DNA of 26,741 bases. It comes from an uncultured Clostridia bacterium (lineage in GTDB: Bacteria; Bacillota; Clostridia; Christensenellales; Borkfalkiaceae). The DNA lies in contig CAKQQY010000026.1 of NCBI GenBank assembly GCA_934271245.1, forward strand, positions 1 through 26,741, written 5' to 3'. Positions 1 through 6,909 of the stretch are shown piece after piece. The notes beneath the pieces were generated by a model that saw nothing but the letters and a program-made list of their open reading frames with translations, searched no databases and had not been told where the DNA came from. How positions within the stretch are numbered: position 1 is the first letter of the stretch; each line of letters begins with the position of its first letter. The translations under genes were made by a program, and so were the position numbers.

Positions 1-47
1 ATTATATACAAACTATCAAGGGTGTAGGATATGTTCTTGAAAAGTAA
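1..47 (+). CDS. C-terminal tail of an OmpR/PhoB-type response regulator (partial)
   Basis: The third frame from base 3 reads YIQTIKGVGYVLEK and then stops with TAA at 45-47. The pattern I-x-T-[IV]-[KR]-G-V-G-Y is the hallmark end of the winged-helix DNA-binding domain of OmpR/PhoB response regulators (the last beta-hairpin of the wing). The rest of the gene lies left of the window. It is the only plus-strand gene here and it converges on the unknown gene at 100-462. An ATG follows the stop directly (TAAATG), as is common where a sensor kinase gene follows its regulator. The family call rests on 14 residues, but the motif is distinctive. Confidence 0.7.
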   Translation, partial: YIQTIKGVGYVLEK

Positions 48-140
48 ATGGAGAAATTTAAGCATAAAGAAAAAGAATTATCTCTACTCGTTTATTATTT
101 TATAACTCACTTAACAGATATTTTATTTTTACGGTTGTAG
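48..140 (+). pseudogene. possible truncated sensor-kinase start (30 codons)
   Basis: An ATG at 48 touches the response-regulator stop and opens a 30-codon frame ending in TAG at 138-140. The peptide has a charged start (MEKFKHKEKE) followed by a hydrophobic stretch (residues 12-30) that resembles the first transmembrane helix of a histidine kinase. The position is right for the kinase partner, but the frame stops after the first helix and its end overlaps the minus-strand gene by 41 bases. No strong ribosome binding site is visible. It could be a decayed kinase remnant or chance. Confidence 0.2.
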
Positions 141-462
141 AATACCCGCTGGGCGGCGCAAATAGCACCACGTCGCCATTTGACATACTCTTATACATTG
201 CTTCGCAAACGGAACGCGCCCTGTTTGACACACCGAAATGTTTTTGTATATCGTTACAAACACATATCAACTCTTTTTCTCCCCGAGCAAATGCTTGTCT
301 TTTCATTTCACCGATATAATCTTTTACTTCATCGGTAAATTTAGTTTTTTTCCATTCTTGTTTGCCACAATAGTTAATTTCATTTTTTTCCAATGCGTCG
401 ACCCTGTTTTCCAGATTTTTAATGCGGTCTAAAAGTTCAATTATAATTTTATCGTAATTCAT
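100..462 (-). CDS. hypothetical protein with N-terminal coiled coil
   Basis: This 120-residue soluble protein was not recognised. Residues 1-30 form a heptad-rich helix (MNYDKIIIELLDRIKNLENR) likely to be a short coiled coil for oligomerisation. The rest (35-120) looks like one small globular domain with two cysteines (VCNDIQKHFG and RARSVCEAMY) and an APPSGYSTT turn before the C-terminus. There is no signal peptide or membrane segment. The start is supported by AAGGAG eight bases upstream of ATG and by a good promoter just before it (489-517), so it seems to be a monocistronic, expressed gene. It sits between a convergent response-regulator end and the terminator of the rubredoxin operon. 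Function is unknown; a small nucleic-acid-binding role is a guess only. Confidence 0.75.
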   Translation of the reverse strand: MNYDKIIIELLDRIKNLENRVDALEKNEINYCGKQEWKKTKFTDEVKDYIGEMKRQAFARGEKELICVCNDIQKHFGVSNRARSVCEAMYKSMSNGDVVLFAPPSGYSTTVKIKYLLSEL

Positions 463-488
463 TATGTTTTCTCCTTATGTTTTATTTA

Positions 489-517
489 AGTATATACATA
501 AATATTTTTATTATCAA
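489..517 (-). promoter_or_regulatory. sigma-A-type promoter of the 100-462 gene
   Basis: Reading the minus strand, TTGATA (512-517) is followed after exactly 17 bases by TATACT (489-494). Each hexamer matches the consensus at five of six positions. It lies in the AT-rich gap just after the terminator of the rubredoxin operon and gives a leader of about 20 bases before the gene at 462. Confidence 0.65.
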
Positions 518-540
518 ATGTTTTTACATAATTTTTAACA

Positions 541-569
541 AAAAAAAACAGCCGAGCGACGCCCGACTG
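541..569 (-). terminator. intrinsic terminator of the perR-rubrerythrin-rubredoxin operon
   Basis: On the minus strand a GC-rich hairpin (CAGTCGGGC, loop GTC, GCTCGGCTG, with two G-T wobbles) at 549-569 is followed by at least eight T residues (541-548). It lies about 40 bases after the rubredoxin stop codon. Confidence 0.85.
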
Positions 570-610
570 CATTTTAATAGTATTATTATACGAAAAATAT
601 TGCCGTAAGA

Positions 611-763
611 TTACTCTTCCGTAAAAGCGTCTTTAGTAAGACCGCATATAGGGCAAACGAAATCTTCGGGGACGTCTTCCCACTTAGTGCCGGGAGCGAT
701 TCCGTTTTCGGGATCGCCGAGAGTTTCATCATAAACGTATCCGCAAGGACAAACGTATTTCAT
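611..763 (-). CDS. rubredoxin with a C-x-C first knuckle
   Basis: This 50-residue protein is a one-iron rubredoxin: a small cytoplasmic electron carrier that here most likely reduces the rubrerythrin encoded just before it. Visible family features are CGYVYDETLGDPENG, the APGTKWEDVPEDFVCPICG segment and the usual length. The second iron knuckle is a normal C-x2-C (VCPICG). The first reads V-C-P-C-G-Y, that is C-x-C instead of C-x2-C, so one residue of the usual loop is missing. AAGGAG lies eight bases before the ATG. The gene begins 12 bases after the rubrerythrin stop and is followed by the operon terminator, so it is the last gene of the perR operon. Confidence 0.92.
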   Translation of the reverse strand: MKYVCPCGYVYDETLGDPENGIAPGTKWEDVPEDFVCPICGLTKDAFTEE

Positions 764-775
764 AAAAAGTTCTCC

Positions 776-1321
776 TTATTTACCGAAATATCTGTTCAAA
801 AGCCCTTCGAAGGCTTTGCCGTGACGGGCTTCGTCGCGGGCCATTTCGTGTACGGTATCGTGAATAGCGTCAAGCCCTAATTCTTTAGCGCGTTTCGCAA
901 GAGCCGTTTTGCCTGCCGTTGCTCCGTTTTCCGCTTCTACGCGCATTTCGAGATTCTTCTTCGTGGAATCGGTTACAACTTCGCCAAGAAGTTCCGCAAA
1001 TTTTGCGGCGTGTTCCGCTTCTTCGTAAGCGGCCTTTTCCCAGTAAAGACCGATTTCGGGATAACCTTCTCTATGCGCGACTCTCGCCATAGCAAGATAC
1101 ATTCCTACTTCGCTGCATTCACCGTTGAAATTCATACGAAGTCCTTCGATGATTTCGGGGTCAACGCCTTGCGCAACGCCGACGACGTGTTCTGCCGCCC
1201 AGTTCTTTTCGCCTGCCTGTTCGACGAATTTAGACGCGGGCGCTCCGCACTGCGGGCATTTTTCCGGCGCGGAATCTCCTTCGTGTACGTAACCGCAAAT
1301 ACTGCATACAAATTTTTTCAT
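776..1321 (-). CDS. reverse rubrerythrin (rubredoxin domain first)
   Basis: This 181-residue non-heme di-iron peroxidase reduces hydrogen peroxide and possibly oxygen with electrons from rubredoxin/NADH. The domain order is swapped relative to classical rubrerythrin. Residues 1-32 are the rubredoxin-like FeS4 domain (C6, C9, C22, C25), and about 45-181 are the four-helix ferritin-like domain with metal-ligand segments such as YEEAEHAAKF and ARDEARHGKAF. This matches the 'reverse rubrerythrin' type described in Clostridium acetobutylicum, where PerR represses it. AAGGAG precedes the ATG. It lies 24 bases after perR with no separate promoter visible, so it is probably co-transcribed and peroxide-induced. 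Confidence 0.93.
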   Translation of the reverse strand: MKKFVCSICGYVHEGDSAPEKCPQCGAPASKFVEQAGEKNWAAEHVVGVAQGVDPEIIEGLRMNFNGECSEVGMYLAMARVAHREGYPEIGLYWEKAAYEEAEHAAKFAELLGEVVTDSTKKNLEMRVEAENGATAGKTALAKRAKELGLDAIHDTVHEMARDEARHGKAFEGLLNRYFGK

Positions 1322-1345
1322 AGTGTTAATCTCCTTTTTATTCTT

Positions 1346-1723
1346 TTATTTAAGTGTGTTTTTATTACAATCGGGACAAATCCCGTAGTAAACGCATTTT
1401 TCGTCGGATACGACGAACCCTTTTTCCGTCAAACGGTTATCGGGAACGAACGGAAAGAAAACGTCTAAAATTCTTCCGCACTTTTTACAAACGAAGTGGC
1501 TGTGCAAACTCGTATCGCCGTCGTAATGAACGGTTTTTTCGTCCGTCTTAACCGTTTCTATCTGTCCGCTTTCGGATAACTGCTTTAAGTTGCGATACAC
1601 CGTGCCTAAACTTATTTTCGGGTCTACCTGAATCGCGGAAGCGTACACGGCGTTTGCCGACGGATGGTCTTTCCTGCCCTTCAATATATTTATAATCAAT
1701 TCTCTCTGTCTGGAATATCTCAT
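1346..1723 (-). CDS. perR: peroxide-responsive repressor PerR (Fur family)
   Basis: This 125-residue Fur-family repressor has an N-terminal winged helix (about 1-65; TVYRNLKQLSESG is the recognition-helix region) and a C-terminal dimerisation domain. All five regulatory metal ligands of Bacillus subtilis PerR have counterparts with the same spacing: H20, D68, H74, H76 and D87. The structural zinc site is C79, C82, C116 and C119. This favours PerR over Fur or Zur. Its targets here are probably its own operon (rubrerythrin, rubredoxin) through the operator at 1789-1801. No clear Shine-Dalgarno sequence lies before the ATG (the upstream bases are A/T only), suggesting weak translation of the repressor relative to the downstream genes, which have AAGGAG sites. 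Confidence 0.92.
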   Translation of the reverse strand: MRYSRQRELIINILKGRKDHPSANAVYASAIQVDPKISLGTVYRNLKQLSESGQIETVKTDEKTVHYDGDTSLHSHFVCKKCGRILDVFFPFVPDNRLTEKGFVVSDEKCVYYGICPDCNKNTLK

Positions 1724-1788
1724 TTATATTTTTCTAATTCTAATAAACTCGTCTTAGCTACTTTTGATTGATTTATTTATTACTTATC

Positions 1789-1832
1789 AGTAATGATTAC
1801 TATTATTATATCATAGAAAAAATATTTGTCAA
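1789..1832 (-). promoter_or_regulatory. perR operon promoter with overlapping PerR box
   Basis: On the minus strand TTGACA (1827-1832) and TATAAT (1805-1810) are both perfect consensus hexamers, 16 bases apart. Immediately downstream, covering the expected start site, is the perfect inverted repeat AGTAAT-G-ATTACT (1789-1801). Its core TAATNATTA matches the centre of the known PerR box (TTATAATNATTATAA). Binding there would block initiation, fitting autoregulation of perR and peroxide induction of rubrerythrin and rubredoxin. Confidence 0.85.
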
Positions 1833-1859
1833 CGGTTTTTTGTAAATTTTTAAAAATTT

Positions 1860-2130
1860 TTTTATAGATAAAAATTTGGTTTTTTTACGCTTATAAACAG
1901 GCGTCGAAGAGTGGCGAAGATTTTTGTCCGTAGGCGCGAACGTAAGCCGGATTTCTTTTTATATTTATAACTCGTCATATAAATGCGCCGCATATAAAAC
2001 CGCTTCCACATAACGCAACAGTCATAAATTTTCTTTCACTAAAAGTAACGATTATAAAAACGCTTTCGCCAAACTTATAAACGCAGCATATATAAAAACA
2101 CTTTTTCTAAATACGGCGATTATAAAAATA
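1860..2130. repeat. AT-rich gap with a degenerate 30-bp repeat ladder
   Basis: The gene-free stretch between the perR promoter and nadE contains no credible ORF. From about 1978 to 2130 a TATAAA(A)(A) block recurs, starting at 1993, 2023, 2053, 2091 and 2121. Spacings are 30, 30, 38 and 30, and each block is usually followed by a C/T-rich CGCTTTC-like segment. On the minus strand the unit approximates GGCGAAAGcGTTTTTATA followed by a GC-rich dozen bases. Copies differ at many positions, so this is an old or structurally constrained tandem repeat rather than a fresh expansion. It lies past the hairpin that ends nadE. The left part (1860-1970) shows nothing clear. Confidence 0.5.
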
Positions 2131-2158
2131 CTTCCGCCCTTGAATTCAAGGGCGGAAG
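2121..2158 (-). terminator. palindromic hairpin and T-rich run after nadE
   Basis: CTTCCGCCCTTGAA and its exact complement form a perfect 28-base palindrome at 2131-2158, about 50 bases after the nadE stop. On the minus strand it is followed by TATTTTTATA (2121-2130), a moderately T-rich run. It most likely terminates nadE. The interrupted T run makes efficiency uncertain. Confidence 0.65.
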
Positions 2159-2208
2159 CAGATATTGCCTTTTTTTAATCGGATATTTCAGTCGTTACGA
2201 ATCTTCGC

Positions 2209-4119
2209 TTATAACTCGATACTTTCTAACTCTTCTATCCACAGAGCGCACGACGCGTCTGACGGCATACGCCAATCGCCGCGTGGCGAAAGCGCGACCG
2301 AGCCTACTTTTACGCCGTCGGGAATACAACTTCTCTTGAACTGTTGAGAGAAAAATCTTCTGAAAAAGGTCTTTAACCATTTTAATATGGTTTCGTTTGA
2401 GTAAGTTCCGTTAAACACCTTTTTAGCAACGTAATAAATTTTAGACGGCGAATATCCCCTTCTTATAAAATAGTAAAGGAAAAAGTCGTGAAGTTCATAG
2501 GGACCTACGATGTTTTCGGTTTTTTGGGATATTTCTCCGTCTTTGCCGGGTATCAGTTCGGGGCTAACCGGCGTATCGAGAATATCGTATAACACGGCTT
2601 TAAGTTTCCCCTTGCTCGTTTCCGCATAGTAAGAAACGATATGCCTTACGAGCGTTTTGGGAACGGAAGAGTTTACCGCGTACATACTCATGTGGTCGCC
2701 GTTATAAGTGGACCAGCCGAGAGCGACTTCCGAAAGGTCGCCCGTTCCTATAACGAGTCCGCCGTTGTTGTTCGCGATATCCATTAAAACCTGCGTCCTT
2801 TCCCTTGCCTGAGCGTTTTCGTAAGTTACGTCGAAAGTGGTTTCGTCGTGTTTTATGTCTTTTAAGTGAACTTTCACCGCTTTCGTAATATCTATCTTTT
2901 TAAGCGTTACCCCTAACGATTTTGCGAGTTTTATACTGTTTGAAAGCGTTCTCGAAGTCGTTCCGAAGCAAGGCATCGTAACCGCGATTATTTCTTTTAA
3001 GTTTTTACCGAGTTCTTTATACGCCGTTACCGCAACGAGCAGCGCAAGCGTGGAATCGAGTCCGCCCGAAAGCCCGATAACCGAACTTTTCGCGTTGGTA
3101 TGTTCCAGTCGTTTTTTTAACCCGGCGGCTTGCATAGACAAGATGAGTTTCGCCCTTAAATTACGCTTATCCGTTTCATACGGAACGAACGGCGCGGAAG
3201 CAAACGTTCTTTCGATTTCGGAGGCTTCGTTATTTGCGGAAAATCCGACGGTTACGTATTCGGATAAAGGCAGATTCTGGTTAAACAACTTGCTTCTTTC
3301 AAATTCCAGGAATTCTGTGTCTATATCGGAAGTTATAAGTCCGTCTTTAAACAACTCGCTCTCATTAAGAACGTTGCCGTTTTCCGCTATAATATTATGC
3401 CCCGCGTATACGGTGTCGGTCGTGGATTCGCCGTCGCCGCTGTCGCAATAAACGTAACCGCACACGGCATGCCCCGACTGAGAAGAAACGAGATTTCTTC
3501 TGTACTCGCTTTTTCCTACCGTTTCGTTGGAACATGAAAGGTTGGCGATTATGGTTGCGCCGTTCACCGCGTGGGATATCGACGGCGGGCAAGGCGTCCA
3601 CAAATCTTCGCATATTTCCGCGGCGACCCTGAAATTCTCGTTCGAGTTTTCTTTCAGTATGATTTTGGTGCCGAACGGCACTTCTTCTTTTGCAAACGAA
3701 ACGTTTATTACTTTATCCGACGGACTTTTAAAGTACCGTTTTTCGTAAAATTCGTTATAGTTAGGCATAAACGTTTTAGGTATCAACGCTATAACCTTGC
3801 CGTTATTTATCGCCGCCGCTACGTTATATATAACGCCGTCCTTTCTGAAAGGTAACCCGACAAACACGAGAATTCGTTTTCCTTTGGTAAATTCGGCGAT
3901 TTGCTCCGTACCTTTTTCGGCATTTTTCAAAAGCACGTCGGAATAAAAAAGGTCGCCGCAGGTATAACCCGTTACGCATAACTCGGGGAAAACGAGCAGT
4001 TCCACTTTCTTTTCTTCCGCTTGTTTTATACCCGTAATAATATTTTTAACGTTCTCTTCTACGTCGGCAACTTTTACTTTAGGCGTATACGCGCCTGCTT
4101 TTACAAACCCGAATTTCAT
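2209..4119 (-). CDS. nadE: glutamine-dependent NAD+ synthetase
   Basis: This 636-residue enzyme makes NAD+ from nicotinate adenine dinucleotide using ATP and ammonia released from glutamine, the last step of NAD biosynthesis. The N-terminal nitrilase-type glutaminase domain (about 1-290) shows the E-K-C triad as E46 (VFPELC), K115 (LIPKTF) and C170 (AAEICED). The C-terminal synthetase domain has the PP-loop SGGLDS at 351-356 and the conserved GTGDLSEVALGWSTYNGDH segment. Length and architecture fit the two-domain bacterial form, so no separate glutaminase is needed. GGAG precedes the ATG. The gene appears monocistronic, between the galE terminator and its own downstream hairpin. Confidence 0.96.
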   Translation of the reverse strand: MKFGFVKAGAYTPKVKVADVEENVKNIITGIKQAEEKKVELLVFPELCVTGYTCGDLFYSDVLLKNAEKGTEQIAEFTKGKRILVFVGLPFRKDGVIYNVAAAINNGKVIALIPKTFMPNYNEFYEKRYFKSPSDKVINVSFAKEEVPFGTKIILKENSNENFRVAAEICEDLWTPCPPSISHAVNGATIIANLSCSNETVGKSEYRRNLVSSQSGHAVCGYVYCDSGDGESTTDTVYAGHNIIAENGNVLNESELFKDGLITSDIDTEFLEFERSKLFNQNLPLSEYVTVGFSANNEASEIERTFASAPFVPYETDKRNLRAKLILSMQAAGLKKRLEHTNAKSSVIGLSGGLDSTLALLVAVTAYKELGKNLKEIIAVTMPCFGTTSRTLSNSIKLAKSLGVTLKKIDITKAVKVHLKDIKHDETTFDVTYENAQARERTQVLMDIANNNGGLVIGTGDLSEVALGWSTYNGDHMSMYAVNSSVPKTLVRHIVSYYAETSKGKLKAVLYDILDTPVSPELIPGKDGEISQKTENIVGPYELHDFFLYYFIRRGYSPSKIYYVAKKVFNGTYSNETILKWLKTFFRRFFSQQFKRSCIPDGVKVGSVALSPRGDWRMPSDASCALWIEELESIEL

Positions 4120-4162
4120 AAAATCTCCGTTTTTTATCGATAACTGACGTTTTATATATTAG

Positions 4163-4191
4163 ATTTTACAACAATACTTAAAATTATGCAA
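4163..4191 (-). promoter_or_regulatory. weak candidate promoter of nadE
   Basis: On the minus strand TTGCAT (4186-4191) and TAAAAT (4163-4168) are 17 bases apart. The -10 is good (five of six) and the -35 poor (three of six). It is the best pair seen in the 225-base gap upstream of nadE. No recognisable NAD-related riboswitch was found there. Confidence 0.35.
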
Positions 4192-4288
4192 TCCTATAAA
4201 ACGAAAATTTCGCAATTTTTCATATTTTTTAATTTTTACACATAGCGTTTTTATCGAGATTTTGCAAATTATGCAAAATTCAGGGTAT

Positions 4289-4332
4289 AAAAAAATGCGT
4301 TTTTCTGCAAAATCGCAAAAAAACGCATTTTT
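4289..4332 (-). terminator. intrinsic terminator of galT-galE
   Basis: AAAAATGCGTTTTT (4291-4304) pairs perfectly with AAAAACGCATTTTT (4319-4332) around a 14-base loop, starting 13 bases after the galE stop. In the minus-strand direction the 3' arm ends in a run of T residues, forming an A/T-flanked rho-independent terminator. Confidence 0.85.
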
Positions 4333-4344
4333 ATTACTTATTTT

Positions 4345-5358
4345 TTATTCGCCGTAACCTTCGGGATTTTTAACCTGCCAGTTATATGCGTCTCTGCACA
4401 TATCTTCGAGCGTTTTAGTCGTCTTGAATCCCAAAATCTGTTCCGCGTAAGACGGGTCTGCATAGCATTCGTCTATATCGCCTGGGCGACGGGGCATGAT
4501 TTTATAAGGAATGGGTTTGCCCGTAACCTTTTCGAACGCCTTAACCATATCGAGAACGGAATACCCTACGCCCGTTCCGAGATTGACTATTAAAAGGCCG
4601 GGGTTTTCGGCGAGTTTGTTTACCGCGAGCAAGTGACCGTGAGCCAAGTCGACGACGTGAATATAATCTCTTACGCCGGTACCGTCGTGAGTGTTATAAT
4701 CGTTTCCGAACACGCCGAGTTCCTTTCTCTTTCCGACGGCGACCTGCGTGATATACGGGCAAAGATTGTTGGGAATACCTTTGGGGTCTTCGCCGATAAG
4801 TCCCGATTCGTGCGCGCCGACGGGGTTAAAGTATCTTAAAATCATTATGTTAAAGGTGTTATCCGCTTTATATAAATCTTTAAGAATATATTCTATGAAA
4901 AGTTTGGTGCTGCCGTACGGGTTAGAAGTCGACAACGGGAAATCTTCTTTAATAGGAACGCTCTTGGGTTTGCCGTAAACGGTAGCCGAAGAAGAGAACA
5001 CAAGATTTTTGACGTTGTATTTTCTCATCGCGAAAAGAAGTTCCAACATTCCTTCGATGTTGTTTTCGTAATATTCCAAAGGTTTCGCGCAGGATTCGCC
5101 GACCGCTTTAAGACCCGCGAAGTTGATAACCGCGTCTATCTTGTTTTCGGTAAATACTTTATCGAGCATAGCGTCGTCCCTGACGTCGCCTTCGTAGAAC
5201 TTTACCTTTTTGCCGGTAATACTTTCTACCCTTTTTACCGCTTCATACTTGCTGTTGACGAGATTGTCAAGACAAACGATTCCGTGACCTGCGTTCAACA
5301 ACTCAACCATTGTGTGGCTGCCGATATAACCGGCGCCGCCCGTAACCAAAACGTTCAT
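4345..5358 (-). CDS. galE: UDP-glucose 4-epimerase
   Basis: This 337-residue NAD-dependent enzyme of the extended short-chain dehydrogenase family interconverts UDP-galactose and UDP-glucose in the Leloir pathway and supplies UDP-galactose for surface glycans. The Rossmann motif TGGAGYIGSH is at 6-15. The catalytic serine region FSSSATVYG is at 121-129 and the Y-x3-K pair is Y148/K152 (NPYGSTK). Length is typical. AAGGAG lies before the ATG. It follows galT by 12 bases and ends the unit at a terminator. No galactokinase gene is in the window. Confidence 0.96.
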   Translation of the reverse strand: MNVLVTGGAGYIGSHTMVELLNAGHGIVCLDNLVNSKYEAVKRVESITGKKVKFYEGDVRDDAMLDKVFTENKIDAVINFAGLKAVGESCAKPLEYYENNIEGMLELLFAMRKYNVKNLVFSSSATVYGKPKSVPIKEDFPLSTSNPYGSTKLFIEYILKDLYKADNTFNIMILRYFNPVGAHESGLIGEDPKGIPNNLCPYITQVAVGKRKELGVFGNDYNTHDGTGVRDYIHVVDLAHGHLLAVNKLAENPGLLIVNLGTGVGYSVLDMVKAFEKVTGKPIPYKIMPRRPGDIDECYADPSYAEQILGFKTTKTLEDMCRDAYNWQVKNPEGYGE

Positions 5359-5370
5359 ATTCTTTCTCCT

Positions 5371-6909
5371 TTATTTTATGCCTACGGAAGATAAAAACTC
5401 CGAGAACCCTCTTTCTCCGTTTTCGTCGTCTTTAAACACCGCGGTGTTTTTCAAAATGTTTTTGCATACGTTGTTTACCCTGTCGGTAACTCTCTTTTCC
5501 GCTTCTTCGAAGGTTTCAGAATACCCTTCGCCGACCAAATCTTTAATCATATTTCTATGAACGTAAAGATAATTGTCTTCCCTTTTCAGTTCCGCTTCGT
5601 CGTAAGCGGCGTTTTTGCACAGAATATCCGCTATCATGGAAAGTTGTTTTTTCAATCTTCCGGGCAGAATAAATAAGCCCATGGCTTCGATAAGCCCTAT
5701 GCCTTCTTTCTTTATATTGTGATATTCGGGGTGAGCGTGGAAAATACCGTCGGGATATTCTTCGCTCGTTCTGTTGTTACGGAATATCATATCGAGTATA
5801 TATTTATTACCCGATTTTCTTGCTATCGGCGACAAGGTGTTATGGATAACGCCGTCTTCGGTAACGGCTATAATATCGCATTTAACGTCGGAATAAGTTC
5901 TCCACCTGCTAACGATTTCGCCGCCGAGCGCGATAAGACTTTCCTTATTTTCGCTTTCCATTCTTATGACGCTGTTATACCAGTCAACCACGCCGACTTT
6001 AACGTCGGGATAGTTTACCGCGGTAAGGCTCTTTTTTATACCCGCTTTATGCATAGGCATAAGGTGTTCGCCGCCCTGGAAGTGTTCGTGGTCTAAAATC
6101 GATCCGCCGACTATCGGCAACGACGCGTTGGAACCTATCATATAGTTGGGGAAAATATCGACGAAATCCAATACCTTTCTCACGGTTAAGGGGTTAACGT
6201 TCATGGGAACGTGATTTTCCGATATAGCGATTAAATGCTCGTTATAATACGCGTAAGGCGAATACTGAACGAACCAGGGTTCGCCTGCGAGTTTGACGGA
6301 AACCGTTCTGATATTTTCTCTCGCGGGGTGAGTAAGCGTGCCTTTGTACCCTTCGTTTTCCTTGCAAAGAAGGCACGCGGGATATTTCGCCTTTTTAGGC
6401 GCGGTTAAAAGTTTCGCGATGTCTTTATTGTTTTTTTCGGGTTTGCTTAAATTGACGGTGATTTCAAGGTATCTGTCGCCGTCGTCAAACTTCCACCAAA
6501 GGTTTCTGCCGATGGCGGTTTTTTGTATGTAATTGTTTTTTACCGATAAATCGTAAAAATAGCGGCAAGCCTTTTCTATGCCTTCCGTCTGTTTAAGTCT
6601 GTAAAATTCTTCGTTTACTTTGGAAGGAAGGGGTGATAAAATACCCATTATATAGGTACTGTAAAGATTATATTCGCCTTCTTCCGCGAGAGCGTTTTCT
6701 TCCGCGTACTGCTCTATTTCCGAAACGAGCGTATCGGGAACGTCCAACGTTTCGACGAAAGAAATATCTTCTTCCCCTTTATACGGTTCGTCCAACTTAA
6801 ACTCTCTTAAAAGAAGATTGCGCATATAAATTTCGTCGCGCGGGTTTAAGTGTAAGAACGCTTCGGCATACCTTAACAGTTTTTCTACGAGTAATTTGCC
6901 GTCAATCAT
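5371..6909 (-). CDS. galT: UTP/UDP-glucose-hexose-1-phosphate uridylyltransferase, class II
   Basis: This 512-residue protein belongs to the Gram-positive class II GalT family, which is longer than the E. coli type. It transfers UMP between UDP-glucose and galactose-1-phosphate. The signature segment HEHFQGGEH is at 274-282, preceded by GSNASLPIVGGSILD. The length fits this class (about 490-510). The ATG overlaps the 3' end of the methyltransferase gene by eight bases and has GGAG/AAGG sequences upstream inside that gene, so it is probably translationally coupled. With galE 12 bases downstream it forms the Leloir pair. Confidence 0.95.
   Translation of the reverse strand: MIDGKLLVEKLLRYAEAFLHLNPRDEIYMRNLLLREFKLDEPYKGEEDISFVETLDVPDTLVSEIEQYAEENALAEEGEYNLYSTYIMGILSPLPSKVNEEFYRLKQTEGIEKACRYFYDLSVKNNYIQKTAIGRNLWWKFDDGDRYLEITVNLSKPEKNNKDIAKLLTAPKKAKYPACLLCKENEGYKGTLTHPARENIRTVSVKLAGEPWFVQYSPYAYYNEHLIAISENHVPMNVNPLTVRKVLDFVDIFPNYMIGSNASLPIVGGSILDHEHFQGGEHLMPMHKAGIKKSLTAVNYPDVKVGVVDWYNSVIRMESENKESLIALGGEIVSRWRTYSDVKCDIIAVTEDGVIHNTLSPIARKSGNKYILDMIFRNNRTSEEYPDGIFHAHPEYHNIKKEGIGLIEAMGLFILPGRLKKQLSMIADILCKNAAYDEAELKREDNYLYVHRNMIKDLVGEGYSETFEEAEKRVTDRVNNVCKNILKNTAVFKDDENGERGFSEFLSSVGIK

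Noticed and set aside
1895..1955. Relic of the hairpin array, because CGTAGGCG followed by AACG occurs here as in the array.
   Set aside because: The shared part is too short, and the neighbouring hairpins of the array are absent; chance similarity cannot be excluded.
4120..4288. Riboswitch upstream of nadE.
   Set aside because: The region is very AT-rich with only short weak palindromes; no conserved core of a known NAD-related or other riboswitch was seen.
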